Notes: generated from the letters alone by a model not told the origin. Counted from the first letter of the stretch, positions 50,718-59,443 are shown. The stretch: 64,000 nucleotides of DNA from Thermomonas alba (GCF_022419205.1 NZ_JAJOZU010000003.1:310001-374000); one strand, 5' to 3'. Translations and numbers: made by a program.

Positions 50718-51860
50718 TTACAGGCCCAGCGCCTTGGCCTTGAGCGCGTCGTAGTCGGCCTGGGTGATCAGCCCGAGGTCGAGCATTTCCTTCGCCTTCT
50801 TCAGCTTCGCCACCGGGTCGTCGCCGGCCGGCGTGGCCGGCTGCTGCAGGCCGCCGATGCCGCCCAGCATGCCGGAGGCCATGCCAAGCCCGACGATCCC
50901 GGCCGCACCGCCGTTCTCGCCGGCCGACTGGATGCCCTGCGCCACGCTGGCCTGCAGGTTGGAGTTGCCGCGCGCGCCGGACAGCGCATCCGCGCGCTGC
51001 ACGGTCTTCAGCAGCTCGCGGGTGTTGGCGTCGTACTCGATCGCGACGATCGCGGTCTTGACGATCGTCAGCCCGCGCTCGGCCTTCCAGTGGTAGCCGG
51101 CTTCCACCGCCTCGGCCAGGCTCTGCGCGAAGCCCACCGAATCCTGCTGGATGCGGGTGATGCGGTTGCCCTTGGCCGGGTCGTTGGTGTAGCGGCTGAA
51201 GGCCGGGGCCAGCGAGGCCACCACCTCGTTGAACAACTGGGTGGCTGCCGGGTTGTCGAGGTCGGTGAAGTCGAACACGCGGCCCGGCTGCAGGTAGCTG
51301 GCCGGCACGAAGTTCTTCACGAACAGGATCGGATCGACGATTTTCAGGGTGTAGGAGCCGCGGGTGATGGCGCCCACCTGGGTGCCCAGGAAGCCGTCGT
51401 CCCAGTAGATCTCGGACTGGGTGCCGAAGCGGTTGTCGGGCAGCTCCTTCAGCGAGACGAAGAACGCCAGCTGCTGGCTGCCGGGGATGCCGCCGAACTT
51501 GAAGCGCTCCCAGCTTTGCAGCACCAGCGAATCGAGCAGCCCGTCGCCGGCGAAGATCGACTTCGACTGCGAATCGTCCGAGCGCCATTCGTAGCCGCCG
51601 GGCTCGGCCGCCAGCGCGGTGATCTTGCCGTCCTGCATCAGCAGCAGGCCGTAGCCTTCCGGCACCACGATCTTGGAACCGTTGCTGATGATGTTGGCCG
51701 AGCCGTGCACGTTGGAGCCGCGCCCGGCATTGGTGCCGCGCGGCACCGCGGCGAACAGCGCGGCGGTCGGCGCCAGGCCGTCGGGAATGGTGAGGAAGTC
51801 TTTCCACTGGTCGCCGAGCATGCCGCCGACCGCGCCTTTCACCGCCTGAATCAGACCCAT
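50718..51860 (-). CDS. SPFH domain protein with C-terminal SHOCT motif (YdjI-like)
   Basis: A 380-residue soluble or peripherally bound protein. An SPFH/band 7-like domain covers about 25-280 (IVVPEGYGLLLMQDGKI, YTLKIVDPILFVKNFVPASYL). A Gly/Ala-rich linker follows (about 300-345), then a SHOCT-type helix pair at the end (PVAKLKKAKEMLDLGLITQADYDALKAKAL). No membrane helix is present. B. subtilis YdjI has the same type of domain plan and works with YdjG. First gene of a three-gene unit with the zinc-ribbon and small membrane genes. Confidence 0.85.
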   Translation of the reverse strand: MGLIQAVKGAVGGMLGDQWKDFLTIPDGLAPTAALFAAVPRGTNAGRGSNVHGSANIISNGSKIVVPEGYGLLLMQDGKITALAAEPGGYEWRSDDSQSKSIFAGDGLLDSLVLQSWERFKFGGIPGSQQLAFFVSLKELPDNRFGTQSEIYWDDGFLGTQVGAITRGSYTLKIVDPILFVKNFVPASYLQPGRVFDFTDLDNPAATQLFNEVVASLAPAFSRYTNDPAKGNRITRIQQDSVGFAQSLAEAVEAGYHWKAERGLTIVKTAIVAIEYDANTRELLKTVQRADALSGARGNSNLQASVAQGIQSAGENGGAAGIVGLGMASGMLGGIGGLQQPATPAGDDPVAKLKKAKEMLDLGLITQADYDALKAKALGL

Positions 51861-51927
51861 GGACGTACTCCAATGCTTGAGACCGGATGGCCGGCCGGAA
51901 GGATACCGCCTGCGGGCGACCCGCGAA

Positions 51928-51943
51928 GGTCACAGCTGTCACC
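51928..51943. promoter_or_regulatory. Near-perfect palindrome upstream of the SPFH gene
   Basis: GGTCACAGCTGTCACC has a perfect ACAGCTGT core and matching GGT/ACC ends, with only the C/C pair mismatched. It lies 68 bp before the SPFH start in a 235-bp gene-free stretch (51861-52095). It could be an operator; no regulator is known. Confidence 0.35.
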
Positions 51944-52095
51944 CCGCAGGCATGACGCAGGCAGCAAACGGCAACCGGGCCAACGGGCGGCCAGCGCGGG
52001 CGGCCGGCGTGGCGCACTGCGAGTGATCGTGCAGGCACGCGCCTCTCTTGCGGTCGCCGGGCTTGACTGCGAGTGAGAGCAGGCGGCGATCGCGG

Positions 52096-52720
52096 TCAGG
52101 GATTGCAGCGGTCGCAGTGGGCGGGGTCGGCCAGCATCCGCCGTACCGGGCGCATCGCTTCGTGGCCGCAGTAGCGGCATTGCTGGCGATGGCCGCGTGC
52201 CTGCGCGGTCGGGGCCAGGCACCAGGCGCAGGGCAGCCCGCGCACCGGCTCGCCGGGGACGAAGCCGGGCTGGCCGCAGGCCGGGCAGCGGCTGCGCCAG
52301 GCGCGCACCAGGGCGAGGCTGGCGCGCGCGATCCGGCGCATCCGGCGCGGGGGCGCCGTGCCAGCCGGCCAGCTCCAGGCCGCTGTCGCGATCGACCAGC
52401 AGTACCAGTTCCAGTCCCATGCTGACGAATGGCAGCTCGGGGTGCGGGCCGAAGCTGCCTTCGCTGGCCAGGCCGACGTTCGCCTCGGGCATCAGTGCAA
52501 AGCCGGCGGCGATCTTGGCGCGCGCCGCCTCCAGCGCGCTGCCGGTGCGCGCGATCTCGCGGCTGAAGGTGCCGAAGCGGTCGCTGTCGAAGCCCTGGGG
52601 GACCTGCACCTTCAGGCCAAGGAAGCGGCCCAGCAACGGGGCGATCACTCGTTCCTTGTGGTGCATGGTGGCCAGCACGGCGGTGCGTCCGGCCAGTGCG
52701 TCCAGGGGCGGTGCGTGCAT
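52096..52720 (-). pseudogene. DUF6671 gene broken by internal deletion and frameshift
   Basis: The first frame (ATG 52720 to about 52343, about 126 residues) has the DUF6671 start: LAGRTAVLATMHHKERVIAPLL, DSDRFGTFSREI, LASEGSFGPHPELPFVSMGLELVLLVD. The domain's end is found in another frame (52341-52096): ARASLALVRAWRSRCPACG, then GLPCAWC, CRYCGHEA and HCDRCNP, a complete Cys-rich C-terminal zinc ribbon. From memory of the family, roughly 70-90 residues between these parts are missing. Function of the family is unknown. It sits 12 bp downstream of tsaC in the icd-tsaC unit. Confidence 0.75.
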
Positions 52721-52732
52721 GTCGGTGGCCGT

Positions 52733-53743
52733 TCAGGACGTGGGCACGCTGCCCTGTCCGGCGGCGCGCAGCAGGCGGTCGCGTAGGGCTTCGGCGGGGC
52801 CGTCGCCGTCCGGCAGTTCGGCCACGATGACCTCGGCGCCGCGGTCGTCCGCTTCGCGCAGCAGTGCGTACAGCCGCTGCATGCGCAGCGCCGGGGTATG
52901 CCCGGCATCCAGCCAGACCAGCCTCGGATGCGCCGCCGCCGGCGGCGTGGCTGACAGCTGCACGGTGCGCAGGCCGCGCGCCAGGCATTCGTCCACCCGT
53001 GCCTGCAGCGTGGCCGCTGGGGCGCACAGCACCTGCGCGCGCGGGCTGTAGTGGCGCTTCATCAGTCCGGGGCTGCGGGTGCCGGCGGCCGGCTGCAGAT
53101 CGACCGCACGCTGCAGGCAGGCGGCGATTTCGGCGGCGGAGATCCGCCCGGGGCGCAGGATGCGCGGGGTGTCGGTGCTGACGTCCACGATGGTCGATTC
53201 GATCCCGACCGTGCACGGCCCGCCGTCCAGCACCAGCGGCAGGGCGTCGCCGAACTCGGCGCGCACGTGCGCGGCAGTGGTGGGGCTGACGTGCAGGTGG
53301 CGATTGGCCGAGGGCGCGGCCAGCCCGCGCCCGAAGCGACGCAGCAGGGCCAGCGCCAGCGGATGCGCCGGCATCCGCAGGGCCACGGTGTCCAGCCCGC
53401 CGGTGACCACGCGCGGCACGTCCGCACGTGCCGGCAGGACCAAGGTCAGCGGGCCGGGCCAGAACGCGCGCGCCAGCGCCAGCGCGGCGGGTGGCACGGC
53501 GGCCGCCCAGGCGTGCAGCTCCTCCAAGGTACCGATGTGCACGATCAGCGGGTGGTCGGCGGGGCGCTGCTTGAGCGCGAAGATGGCGCGCACGGCCTCG
53601 GGATTGCGGGCGTCGGCGGCCAGGCCGTAGACGGTTTCGGTGGGCAGGCCGACCAGCCGGCCCTGGGCGAGCAGGGCGGCGGCGGCGGTGATCCCGGCAT
53701 CGGCATCGCTGCCGGGATCAAAGGCGGGCAGGGGGGATTCCAT
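52733..53743 (-). CDS. tsaC: Threonylcarbamoyl-AMP synthase, Sua5 type
   Basis: Makes threonylcarbamoyl-AMP from Thr, bicarbonate and ATP for the t6A37 modification of ANN-decoding tRNAs. The YrdC domain fills about 15-215: LVGLPTETVYGLAADA, KQRPADHPLIVHI, WPGPLTLVLP, LAAPSANRHLHVSPTTAAHV. A linker with SPGLMKRHYSPRAQ and a C-terminal Sua5 Rossmann domain make it the long form (335 aa), not the short TsaC. ATG 53743 matches homologues; ATG 53773, which overlaps the icd stop (ATGA), would add 10 residues. Confidence 0.92.
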   Translation of the reverse strand: MESPLPAFDPGSDADAGITAAAALLAQGRLVGLPTETVYGLAADARNPEAVRAIFALKQRPADHPLIVHIGTLEELHAWAAAVPPAALALARAFWPGPLTLVLPARADVPRVVTGGLDTVALRMPAHPLALALLRRFGRGLAAPSANRHLHVSPTTAAHVRAEFGDALPLVLDGGPCTVGIESTIVDVSTDTPRILRPGRISAAEIAACLQRAVDLQPAAGTRSPGLMKRHYSPRAQVLCAPAATLQARVDECLARGLRTVQLSATPPAAAHPRLVWLDAGHTPALRMQRLYALLREADDRGAEVIVAELPDGDGPAEALRDRLLRAAGQGSVPTS

Positions 53744-53769
53744 GCCCGCTATGGTGCCATCGGCCGGGC

Positions 53770-55263
53770 TCATTCGCCCTGCGCGACCGAGTACCCGGGC
53801 TGGCCGTCGAAGCGGTACAGGTTCTCGGTCTTGATCGCCGGCAGGCCGTGCTCGACCAGCCGCATCAGCAGTTCCGGCACCTGGCGCGGGGCCAGCTGGC
53901 CGTCCACCGCCTTGATCCGGCAGCGCCAGTGGTCGGTGCAGAAGGTGTCGGGGTGGCCCTCCGGCCAGACCTTCACCCCGCGGTTGGTGATCACCGCCAG
54001 CCGCAGACCGTCCGGAAGCGCCGCCTGCAGGCGGGTGGCCAGCGCGTCCGGCGCGCGTCCGGCCTCGTCCCAGTCGAGGAACACGTCCACGCCTTCCAGC
54101 TGCTTCTCCTGGCGCTTGCGCGGGGCGGCGTCCTGCGGCTGGCGCAGGGCCACCGGCGGGGCCTGTCGGTAGTCCACGGTCGGCAGGTGCTGCGGTGTCT
54201 GCCCCAGTCGTTCGATCACCGCATGGGCGAACTCGCGGGTGCCCAGGCAGCGCCGGCTGGTGCGCTCGTTGAACAGGTCGCGGGTGTGCTGGCCGTCTTC
54301 CAGCGTGCGTAGCCAGGCGTTGTGGATGGCGCGCGCGGCGTCCACCTCGCCGATGTGCAGCAGCATCTGCACCGCGGCCAGCAGCAGACCGGACGGGTTG
54401 GCGATGTTCTTGCCGGCGATGTCCGGCGCCGAGCCGTGCACCGCCTCGAACATCGCGCCGTGCAGGCCGATGTTGGCCGACGGCGCCAGCCCGATCGAGC
54501 CGGCCACCTCGGCGGCGATGTCGGACAGGATGTCGCCGTACAGGTTGGGGGTGACCACCACGTCGTAGTCGCGCGGGCGTGAAGCCATGCGCGCGGCGCC
54601 GATGTCGATGATGCGGTGCTCGGCCTCCAGCTGCGGGTACTCCGCGGCGATCTCGTCGAACACGCGGTGGAACAGCCCGTCCGTGAGCTTCATGATGTTG
54701 TCCTTGGTCATGCAGGTGACCTTGCGCCGGCCGTGCGCCAGCGCGTATTCGAAGGCGTAGCGGATGACGCGCTCGCTGCCAGGGCGGGTGATCAGCTTCA
54801 AGCACTGGGTCACTTCGTCGGTCTGGCGGTGCTCAATGCCGCCGTAGGTGTCCTCCTCGTTCTCGCGCACGATCACCACGTCCATGCCCGGGTGCAGCGA
54901 GTCCACGTAGGGGTGATAGGCCACGCACGGACGCACGTTGGCGAACAGCCCCAGGGTCTTGCGCAGGGTCACGTTGATGCTCTTGTAACCACCGCCCTGT
55001 GGGGTGGTCATCGGGCTCTTCAGCAGCACTGGATGCTCGGCCAGGATGTCCCAGGTCTGTGGGAGAATCCCGTTCATATGGCCGCTGCGATAGGCCGCTT
55101 CGCCCATCGTCACCGGCTGCAGCTGCAGGTTGGGGGCGGCGTGGCGCAGGACGTGCAGCACGGCGTCCATGATCTCGGGGCCGATGCCGTCGCCGTGGGC
55201 CACGGCAATGGTGCGGGTGGCGGCGTCGGTGGCGGTGCGGGTAGGTGACAGCTGGGCGTTCAT
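53770..55263 (-). CDS. icd: Isocitrate dehydrogenase, long Thermus-type
   Basis: A TCA-cycle decarboxylating dehydrogenase of 497 residues. The first 330 form the catalytic fold: IAVAHGDGIGPEI, NVTLRKTLGLFANVRP, IVRENEEDTYGGIEH, the Lys/Tyr region TCMTKDNIMKLTDGLF, VTPNLYGDILSDIAAEVAGSIGLAPSANIG and HGSAPDIAGKNIANP. An extra domain of about 160 residues follows (GVDVFLDWDE, DGLRLAVITNRGVKVWP), as in the Thermus enzyme. NADP use is likely but not proven by sequence. Only 19 bp separate it from the divergent HTH gene. Confidence 0.92.
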   Translation of the reverse strand: MNAQLSPTRTATDAATRTIAVAHGDGIGPEIMDAVLHVLRHAAPNLQLQPVTMGEAAYRSGHMNGILPQTWDILAEHPVLLKSPMTTPQGGGYKSINVTLRKTLGLFANVRPCVAYHPYVDSLHPGMDVVIVRENEEDTYGGIEHRQTDEVTQCLKLITRPGSERVIRYAFEYALAHGRRKVTCMTKDNIMKLTDGLFHRVFDEIAAEYPQLEAEHRIIDIGAARMASRPRDYDVVVTPNLYGDILSDIAAEVAGSIGLAPSANIGLHGAMFEAVHGSAPDIAGKNIANPSGLLLAAVQMLLHIGEVDAARAIHNAWLRTLEDGQHTRDLFNERTSRRCLGTREFAHAVIERLGQTPQHLPTVDYRQAPPVALRQPQDAAPRKRQEKQLEGVDVFLDWDEAGRAPDALATRLQAALPDGLRLAVITNRGVKVWPEGHPDTFCTDHWRCRIKAVDGQLAPRQVPELLMRLVEHGLPAIKTENLYRFDGQPGYSVAQGE

Positions 55264-55282
55264 GCGTTCTCCTTTTCACGTC

Positions 55283-55663
55283 ATGAAAAACACGAAACAT
55301 ATGTCGCATATTAAGAAGCGATCCCGCCCCGCTGTCAAGCAGGCGGCCTCCACCCGCGCGCCGGTCGCGGATGCGCCGTTGGCCCTGCCCGATTGGACCT
55401 ACTTCAGCAACCACGGCCACGTGCTGTTCTGCCTGGCGCGCCAGCCCGACATGCTGCTGCGTGAGGTGGCGGCGAAAGTGGGCATCACCGAACGCGCGGT
55501 GCAGCGGATCGTGGCGGACCTCGAGGAGGCCGGTGCCCTGCGCCGTGAGCGCGACGGCCGCCGCAACCGCTACACCATCAATCCGAACACCCCGCTGCGC
55601 CATCACAACGAGGCGCATTGCACCGTGGGCATGCTGATCGACATCGTGGTGGGGCGGAAATGA
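55283..55663 (+). CDS. Winged-helix transcriptional regulator
   Basis: A 126-residue protein (120 if it begins at ATG 55301). A basic N-terminal tail precedes an HTH/winged-helix domain: LLREVAAKVGITERAVQRIVADLEEAGALRRERDGRRNRYTIN (about 65-107). This is an ArsR/MarR-like arrangement without obvious metal ligands. It is transcribed away from icd, 19 bp apart, so it is a candidate regulator of icd or of itself. TTTTCA/TGAAAA arms (55273-55289) lie in the shared gap. Confidence 0.8.
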   Translation: MKNTKHMSHIKKRSRPAVKQAASTRAPVADAPLALPDWTYFSNHGHVLFCLARQPDMLLREVAAKVGITERAVQRIVADLEEAGALRRERDGRRNRYTINPNTPLRHHNEAHCTVGMLIDIVVGRK

Positions 55664-55748
55664 GGGGATGCGCGGGGTTGATTCTGGTGGTTCGCGCGCG
55701 CCGCGGCGGCAGCTTCCGTACCTATCCATGACACGCCAGGACCAGACG

Positions 55749-56267
55749 ATGCGCACGCTCAGGCTGCACCCGTGGTTATGGTCAGGCGCGGCGGCGTTGC
55801 TGTTGCTGCCAGCGCTGGCGATGCGGTTCTATCCGCAGGCCGGAGTGGCATGGACGGCGCTGGATTTCGTGGCGATGGGCGTGCTGCTGGCGGCGGCCTG
55901 CGGCGCGCTGGAACTCGGCCTGCGCCGGGGGCGCGCGCTGGCCTACCGCGCGGGATTCGCGCTGGCGGTCGGCGCCGCGCTGCTGACGGCGTGGGTGAAC
56001 CTCGCGGTCGGCATGCTCGGGCGTGCGGGCGATCCCGCCAATGCCCTGTTCATTGTGGTGCTGGCAGTGGCGGTACTGGGCAGCGCGCGGGCGCGCCTGC
56101 GCGCGCCGGGCATGGCCCGGGCCATGGCCGCGGCCGCGTTGATGCAGCTGGCCACGGCGGGCATTGCGGTGGGCATGGGGCGGTTCGCGCCGGTCGAACT
56201 GGTGCTGACCGCCTGTTTCGCGCTGCCGTGGGCGTTGGCGGCGGTGCTGTTCCGCAAGGCGGGCTGA
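55749..56267 (+). CDS. Small integral membrane protein, unknown
   Basis: About 172 residues with five predicted hydrophobic helices (for example WSGAAALLLLPALAM, ALDFVAMGVLLAAACGALELGL, ALFIVVLAVAVLG, LVLTACFALPWALAAVLF). No family is recognised with certainty. ATG 55749 has AGGA upstream; ATG 55728 would add seven residues. It follows the HTH gene by 85 bp and is convergent with the next small gene. Confidence 0.65.
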   Translation: MRTLRLHPWLWSGAAALLLLPALAMRFYPQAGVAWTALDFVAMGVLLAAACGALELGLRRGRALAYRAGFALAVGAALLTAWVNLAVGMLGRAGDPANALFIVVLAVAVLGSARARLRAPGMARAMAAAALMQLATAGIAVGMGRFAPVELVLTACFALPWALAAVLFRKAG

Positions 56268-56293
56268 CGATCGCCTGCGTGCCGTCCTGGGAT

Positions 56294-56560
56294 TCAGACG
56301 CCCGGTTTGCGCAGGTGCACGCGCGGGCCGGGTGCGGAAGGCGCGCTGGTCGCGGCGTCCTCCGGCAGGCCGATGCGTTGCAGGGCGCGGGTGGTGCCGA
56401 GGACTTCGATGGTGCCGCCGGCCTTGCGGAAGGCGTCCAGGTGTTCGGCGATGCGTTCATGGGTCAGCGCGGCATTGCGCTCTGCCTGTTTGCGGGCCTG
56501 GAACAATGGACTGGTGCGATTGCCGGGTGCTGGCGGCTGGGTGGACTTGGTGCGTGCCAT
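56294..56560 (-). CDS. Conserved small protein of unknown function, 88 aa
   Basis: A basic soluble protein (RTKSTQPPAPGNRTSPLFQARKQAERNAALTHERIAEHLDAFRKAGGTIEVLGTTR style composition, in order from residue 3). One long helix is predicted at about 22-50, then a short beta segment (TIEVLGTT) and a disordered Pro/Ala tail. A strong AGGAGG site lies 6 bases before the ATG at 56560. I recall similar small proteins in other gammaproteobacteria but no function. Confidence 0.7.
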   Translation of the reverse strand: MARTKSTQPPAPGNRTSPLFQARKQAERNAALTHERIAEHLDAFRKAGGTIEVLGTTRALQRIGLPEDAATSAPSAPGPRVHLRKPGV

Positions 56561-56917
56561 GACGCCTCCTGTGGCGGGCACGCAAAGGTGCCGGGTGGGC
56601 CGCCGGGTGCTTGCGCGGCGGGATTGCGGCGACCGGAATGCCGATCGGACGAGTGGACAAAGAGGTGCGTAAGCGCTGGCTGCCCTGCCCATGGAGCGCG
56701 TCGTGCGCAAGGATGCGCAAGTAAAAGCGCGCACGACTGTGAAACCTACCCTGCACACTACGCCAATGCGGAACGGAGCGCCACTCGCGTTGGCTGGATG
56801 GCGTGTAGCACCGGAGAGGAAGGGGCAGGGTGCATTGGCCAAGCTGCAGCGGGCACATGCGATGCAATGAAAGGGTGCCGGCATGTGCATTGGCGCTGCC
56901 TCACTTTCGGCGCGGCC
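56561..56917. other. 357-bp stretch without a convincing gene
   Basis: Lies between two minus-strand genes. The only structure seen is a 9-bp inverted repeat, GTCGTGCGC (56700-56708) with GCGCACGAC (56728-56736). Open frames here are short, lack ribosome sites and do not resemble known proteins. It probably holds the promoter of the 88-aa gene. Confidence 0.5.
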
Positions 56918-57754
56918 TCAGCGTTTGATGGCCAGCACCCCGTCCAGCGCCAGCTCGGCGCGGAAGCCGGCGGTCTCAAGCCGCCTGGCGACCTCCCGCG
57001 GCACGTCGCGGCCGGAGGTCAGTTTGTTGGGACTGCCGGTGTAGTGGAACAGCCGGCCGCCGCGCCGCAGCACCCGCGCCAGCTGCTGGTAGAACGCCAG
57101 CGAATACAGCTCGCCGGCGATGCCGAAGCGCGGCGGGTCGTGCAGGGCGGCGTCGAACGCCGCATCCGGCAGGCCGGCGATCGCCTGGGTCACGTCTGCA
57201 TGCGCCAGCCGCAGGCGGCCGCTGCTTTCGTCCGGATCCGGCGACCACGGGTTGAGCGCGCGCAGCCATAGCACGTCTTCGTTCTTCTCGAACGACTGGA
57301 TCGCCGCCACGCCCGCGTCGAGGCAGCAGGCGGCGAAGTAGCCCAGCCCGCCGCAGGTATCCAGCACGCTCTTGCCCGCTGGCTGCACCAGCGCCACCTT
57401 GCGGCGCGCATCCATCAGCGGCGATTCCTTCGCGGTCGGCAGCATCTTGATGCCGTCGATCTCGAAGGTCGGCACGTCCCACTCGGTGGGCACCAGCTTG
57501 ATCAGCTTGCCCGCGTAGCGCGATACCGGGGCGAACGCGTCGCCGTCCCACCAATACAGGGTGCGGTCCTTGAGCTTGCCTGGATAGGGATAACGCGCGC
57601 CGCGCCAGGTCCAATGATCGTCCGCGAGCATCACGGTGTCCTGATGGCGGCCGAGGTCCAGCGAGCCCTGCCACATGGCCTGGCCGGCAGCACGGGCCGC
57701 GAGCAGGGTCTCGCCCAGCGGGCGGGTGAGCAGGGGCGTGGCGATGCGCGGCAT
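56918..57754 (-). CDS. Class I SAM-dependent methyltransferase
   Basis: A 278-residue protein with a Rossmann methyltransferase core. Motif I is SVLDTCGGLGYFAACCLDAG (about 145-164), the acidic ribose-binding residue lies in SFEKNEDV, and motif IV is ALHDPPRFGIAG (about 215). The N-terminal part (WQGSLDLGRHQDTVMLADDHWTWRGARYPY) is separate. The DPPR signature resembles Asn/Gln-protein or nucleobase methyltransferases and spermidine-synthase-like folds; the substrate is unknown. ATG 57754 chosen. Confidence 0.8.
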   Translation of the reverse strand: MPRIATPLLTRPLGETLLAARAAGQAMWQGSLDLGRHQDTVMLADDHWTWRGARYPYPGKLKDRTLYWWDGDAFAPVSRYAGKLIKLVPTEWDVPTFEIDGIKMLPTAKESPLMDARRKVALVQPAGKSVLDTCGGLGYFAACCLDAGVAAIQSFEKNEDVLWLRALNPWSPDPDESSGRLRLAHADVTQAIAGLPDAAFDAALHDPPRFGIAGELYSLAFYQQLARVLRRGGRLFHYTGSPNKLTSGRDVPREVARRLETAGFRAELALDGVLAIKR

Positions 57755-57833
57755 GTGCGCATGATAGCGGCGGCCTGAAAGTACACCGGCGTTTCCGCGA
57801 CAATGACGGGCCCATTTCGACTGCCCCGGTCCG

Positions 57834-58739
57834 ATGTCTTTCCTCCGCCTCGCCCTGGTGTTCCTGCTGATCACGCTCAGCACCGTGCTGCACGTGCTGC
57901 CGCTGCTGCTGGTGGCGCTGCTGAAGCTGGTGCTGCCGCTGCCGCGCCTGCAGCGTGCCTGCAACCCGCTGCTGACCGGCATCGCGGAAAGCTGGATCGG
58001 GTTCAACAACCGGCTATGGGACGTGTTCACCCATACCCGCCTGGTGGTCACCGGCGAGACCGCGTTGCGGCACGACGGCCACTACCTGGTGCTGGCCAAC
58101 CACCAGAGTTGGGTTGACATCCTGGTGCTGCAGAAGCTGTTCAACCGGCGCATCCCGCTGCTGCGCTTCTTCCTCAAGCGTCAGCTGTTCTGGGTGCCAC
58201 TGCTTGGGGTCGCGTGGTGGGCGCTGGATTTTCCGTTCATGGGCCGCTACACGCCCAAGCAGATCGCGCGCAATCCGGCGCTGGCCGGGCGCGACATCGC
58301 CGCCACCCGGCGCGCCTGCGAGAAGTTCCGCGCGATTCCGGTTTCGATCATGAACTTCGTCGAAGGCACCCGCTTCACCGCCGCCAAGCATGCCAAGCAG
58401 GGATCGCCATACCGGCACCTGCTCAAGCCGAAGTCGGGCGGCGTGGCCTTCGTGCTGGATGCGATGGGGCAGGGGCTGCACGCGATCCTGGATGTCACTA
58501 TCGCTTATCCGGCCGGGGTTCCCACCTTGGTCGATCTGATGATGGATCGGGTTCCAGAAGTCCGCGTGCGCGTGCGCCAGCATCCGATCCCGGCCGAGCT
58601 GGCAGGCGGCGATTACCAGAACGACCGCGCCTTCCGCGCGCGCTTCCAGCAGTGGATGAACGCGCTGTGGCAGCAGAAGGATGCCGACCTCGAGGCGCTG
58701 CTGGAAACGCCGCCAGCCACCGCTTGTTCAGACGGCTGA
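57834..58739 (+). CDS. 1-acylglycerol-3-phosphate-type acyltransferase (YihG-like)
   Basis: A 301-residue membrane-bound PlsC-family acyltransferase. N-terminal helix (LVFLLITLSTVLHVLPLLLV), catalytic NHQSWVD (about 86-92, the NHx4D motif), the substrate-binding FVEGTRFT (about 178-185), and the interface segment FLKRQLFWVPLLGVAWWALDFPFMGRY. E. coli YihG has the same length and sequence style and makes special lysophosphatidate species. It is alone and is followed by a weak terminator. Confidence 0.9.
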   Translation: MSFLRLALVFLLITLSTVLHVLPLLLVALLKLVLPLPRLQRACNPLLTGIAESWIGFNNRLWDVFTHTRLVVTGETALRHDGHYLVLANHQSWVDILVLQKLFNRRIPLLRFFLKRQLFWVPLLGVAWWALDFPFMGRYTPKQIARNPALAGRDIAATRRACEKFRAIPVSIMNFVEGTRFTAAKHAKQGSPYRHLLKPKSGGVAFVLDAMGQGLHAILDVTIAYPAGVPTLVDLMMDRVPEVRVRVRQHPIPAELAGGDYQNDRAFRARFQQWMNALWQQKDADLEALLETPPATACSDG

Positions 58740-58755
58740 CACCGAGCGGGCTGAT

Positions 58756-58779
58756 GCGCTAGCGTAGCGCCACCTTTTT
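58756..58779 (+). terminator. Possible terminator after the acyltransferase gene
   Basis: A small hairpin, GCGCTA-GCG-TAGCGC (58756-58770), is followed by CACC and five T residues (58775-58779). The stem is only 6 bp. Confidence 0.45.
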
Positions 58780-58793
58780 CCGAGGAGTACGCC

Positions 58794-59333
58794 ATGTCCG
58801 CCCAGCCCCGTCCGCGCTACACCCCGCTCCAGCGGCACCTGCACTGGTGGATGGCGCTGCTGGTGGTGCTGGCCTACGTGTTGATCGAGCAGCGCGGACT
58901 GTTCCCGCGCGGCAGCGGCGGGCGCATGGCCATGATGCAGGGCCATTTCTGGGCCGGCATCACCATTTTCCTGCTGGCGTTCTGGCGGATCGCCACCCGC
59001 CGCCGGCATGGCGCGCCGCCGGTGACTCCGGCGCTGGACGGGTTCACCGCGACCGCCTCCAGGCTGATGCACCTGGCGCTGTACGCCTTCTTCATCGTGA
59101 TGCCGCTGCTGGGCATGGCCACCGCGTGGAGCGACGGCAAGGCGATCATGATCCCGTTCACCAGCGTCGCGCTGCCGGCCCTGCTGCCGGAGAACCGGCC
59201 GCTGGCGCATACGCTCGAGGACATCCACGGCACCATCGGCGACATCTTCTACTGGGTGATCGGCCTGCACGTACTGGCCGCGCTGTACCACCACTGGGTG
59301 CGTCGCGACGATACCCTCGAGCGGATGCTGTAG
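58794..59333 (+). CDS. Cytochrome b561 (YodB/CybB-like)
   Basis: A 179-residue dihaem inner-membrane cytochrome with four helices. Haem-ligating histidines are in QRHLHWWMALL (helix 1), MMQGHFWAGI (helix 2), LMHLALYAFF (helix 3) and LEDIHGTIGDIFYWVIGLHVLAALYHHW (helix 4), the bacterial cytochrome b561 pattern. It probably oxidises quinol and shuttles electrons, possibly from superoxide. A GAGGAG ribosome site precedes ATG 58794. It is convergent with the DUF885 gene. Confidence 0.92.
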   Translation: MSAQPRPRYTPLQRHLHWWMALLVVLAYVLIEQRGLFPRGSGGRMAMMQGHFWAGITIFLLAFWRIATRRRHGAPPVTPALDGFTATASRLMHLALYAFFIVMPLLGMATAWSDGKAIMIPFTSVALPALLPENRPLAHTLEDIHGTIGDIFYWVIGLHVLAALYHHWVRRDDTLERML

Positions 59334-59443
59334 CCGCCAGCGGCGCGTGGCGTCGGCTTGGACGGCATCGGCGGCGTCGCGCCTATGTCACGGCTTCCAG
59401 TTTCCTGGAACAACCTCTTGAAGACCCACACCTAGCGGATCGG

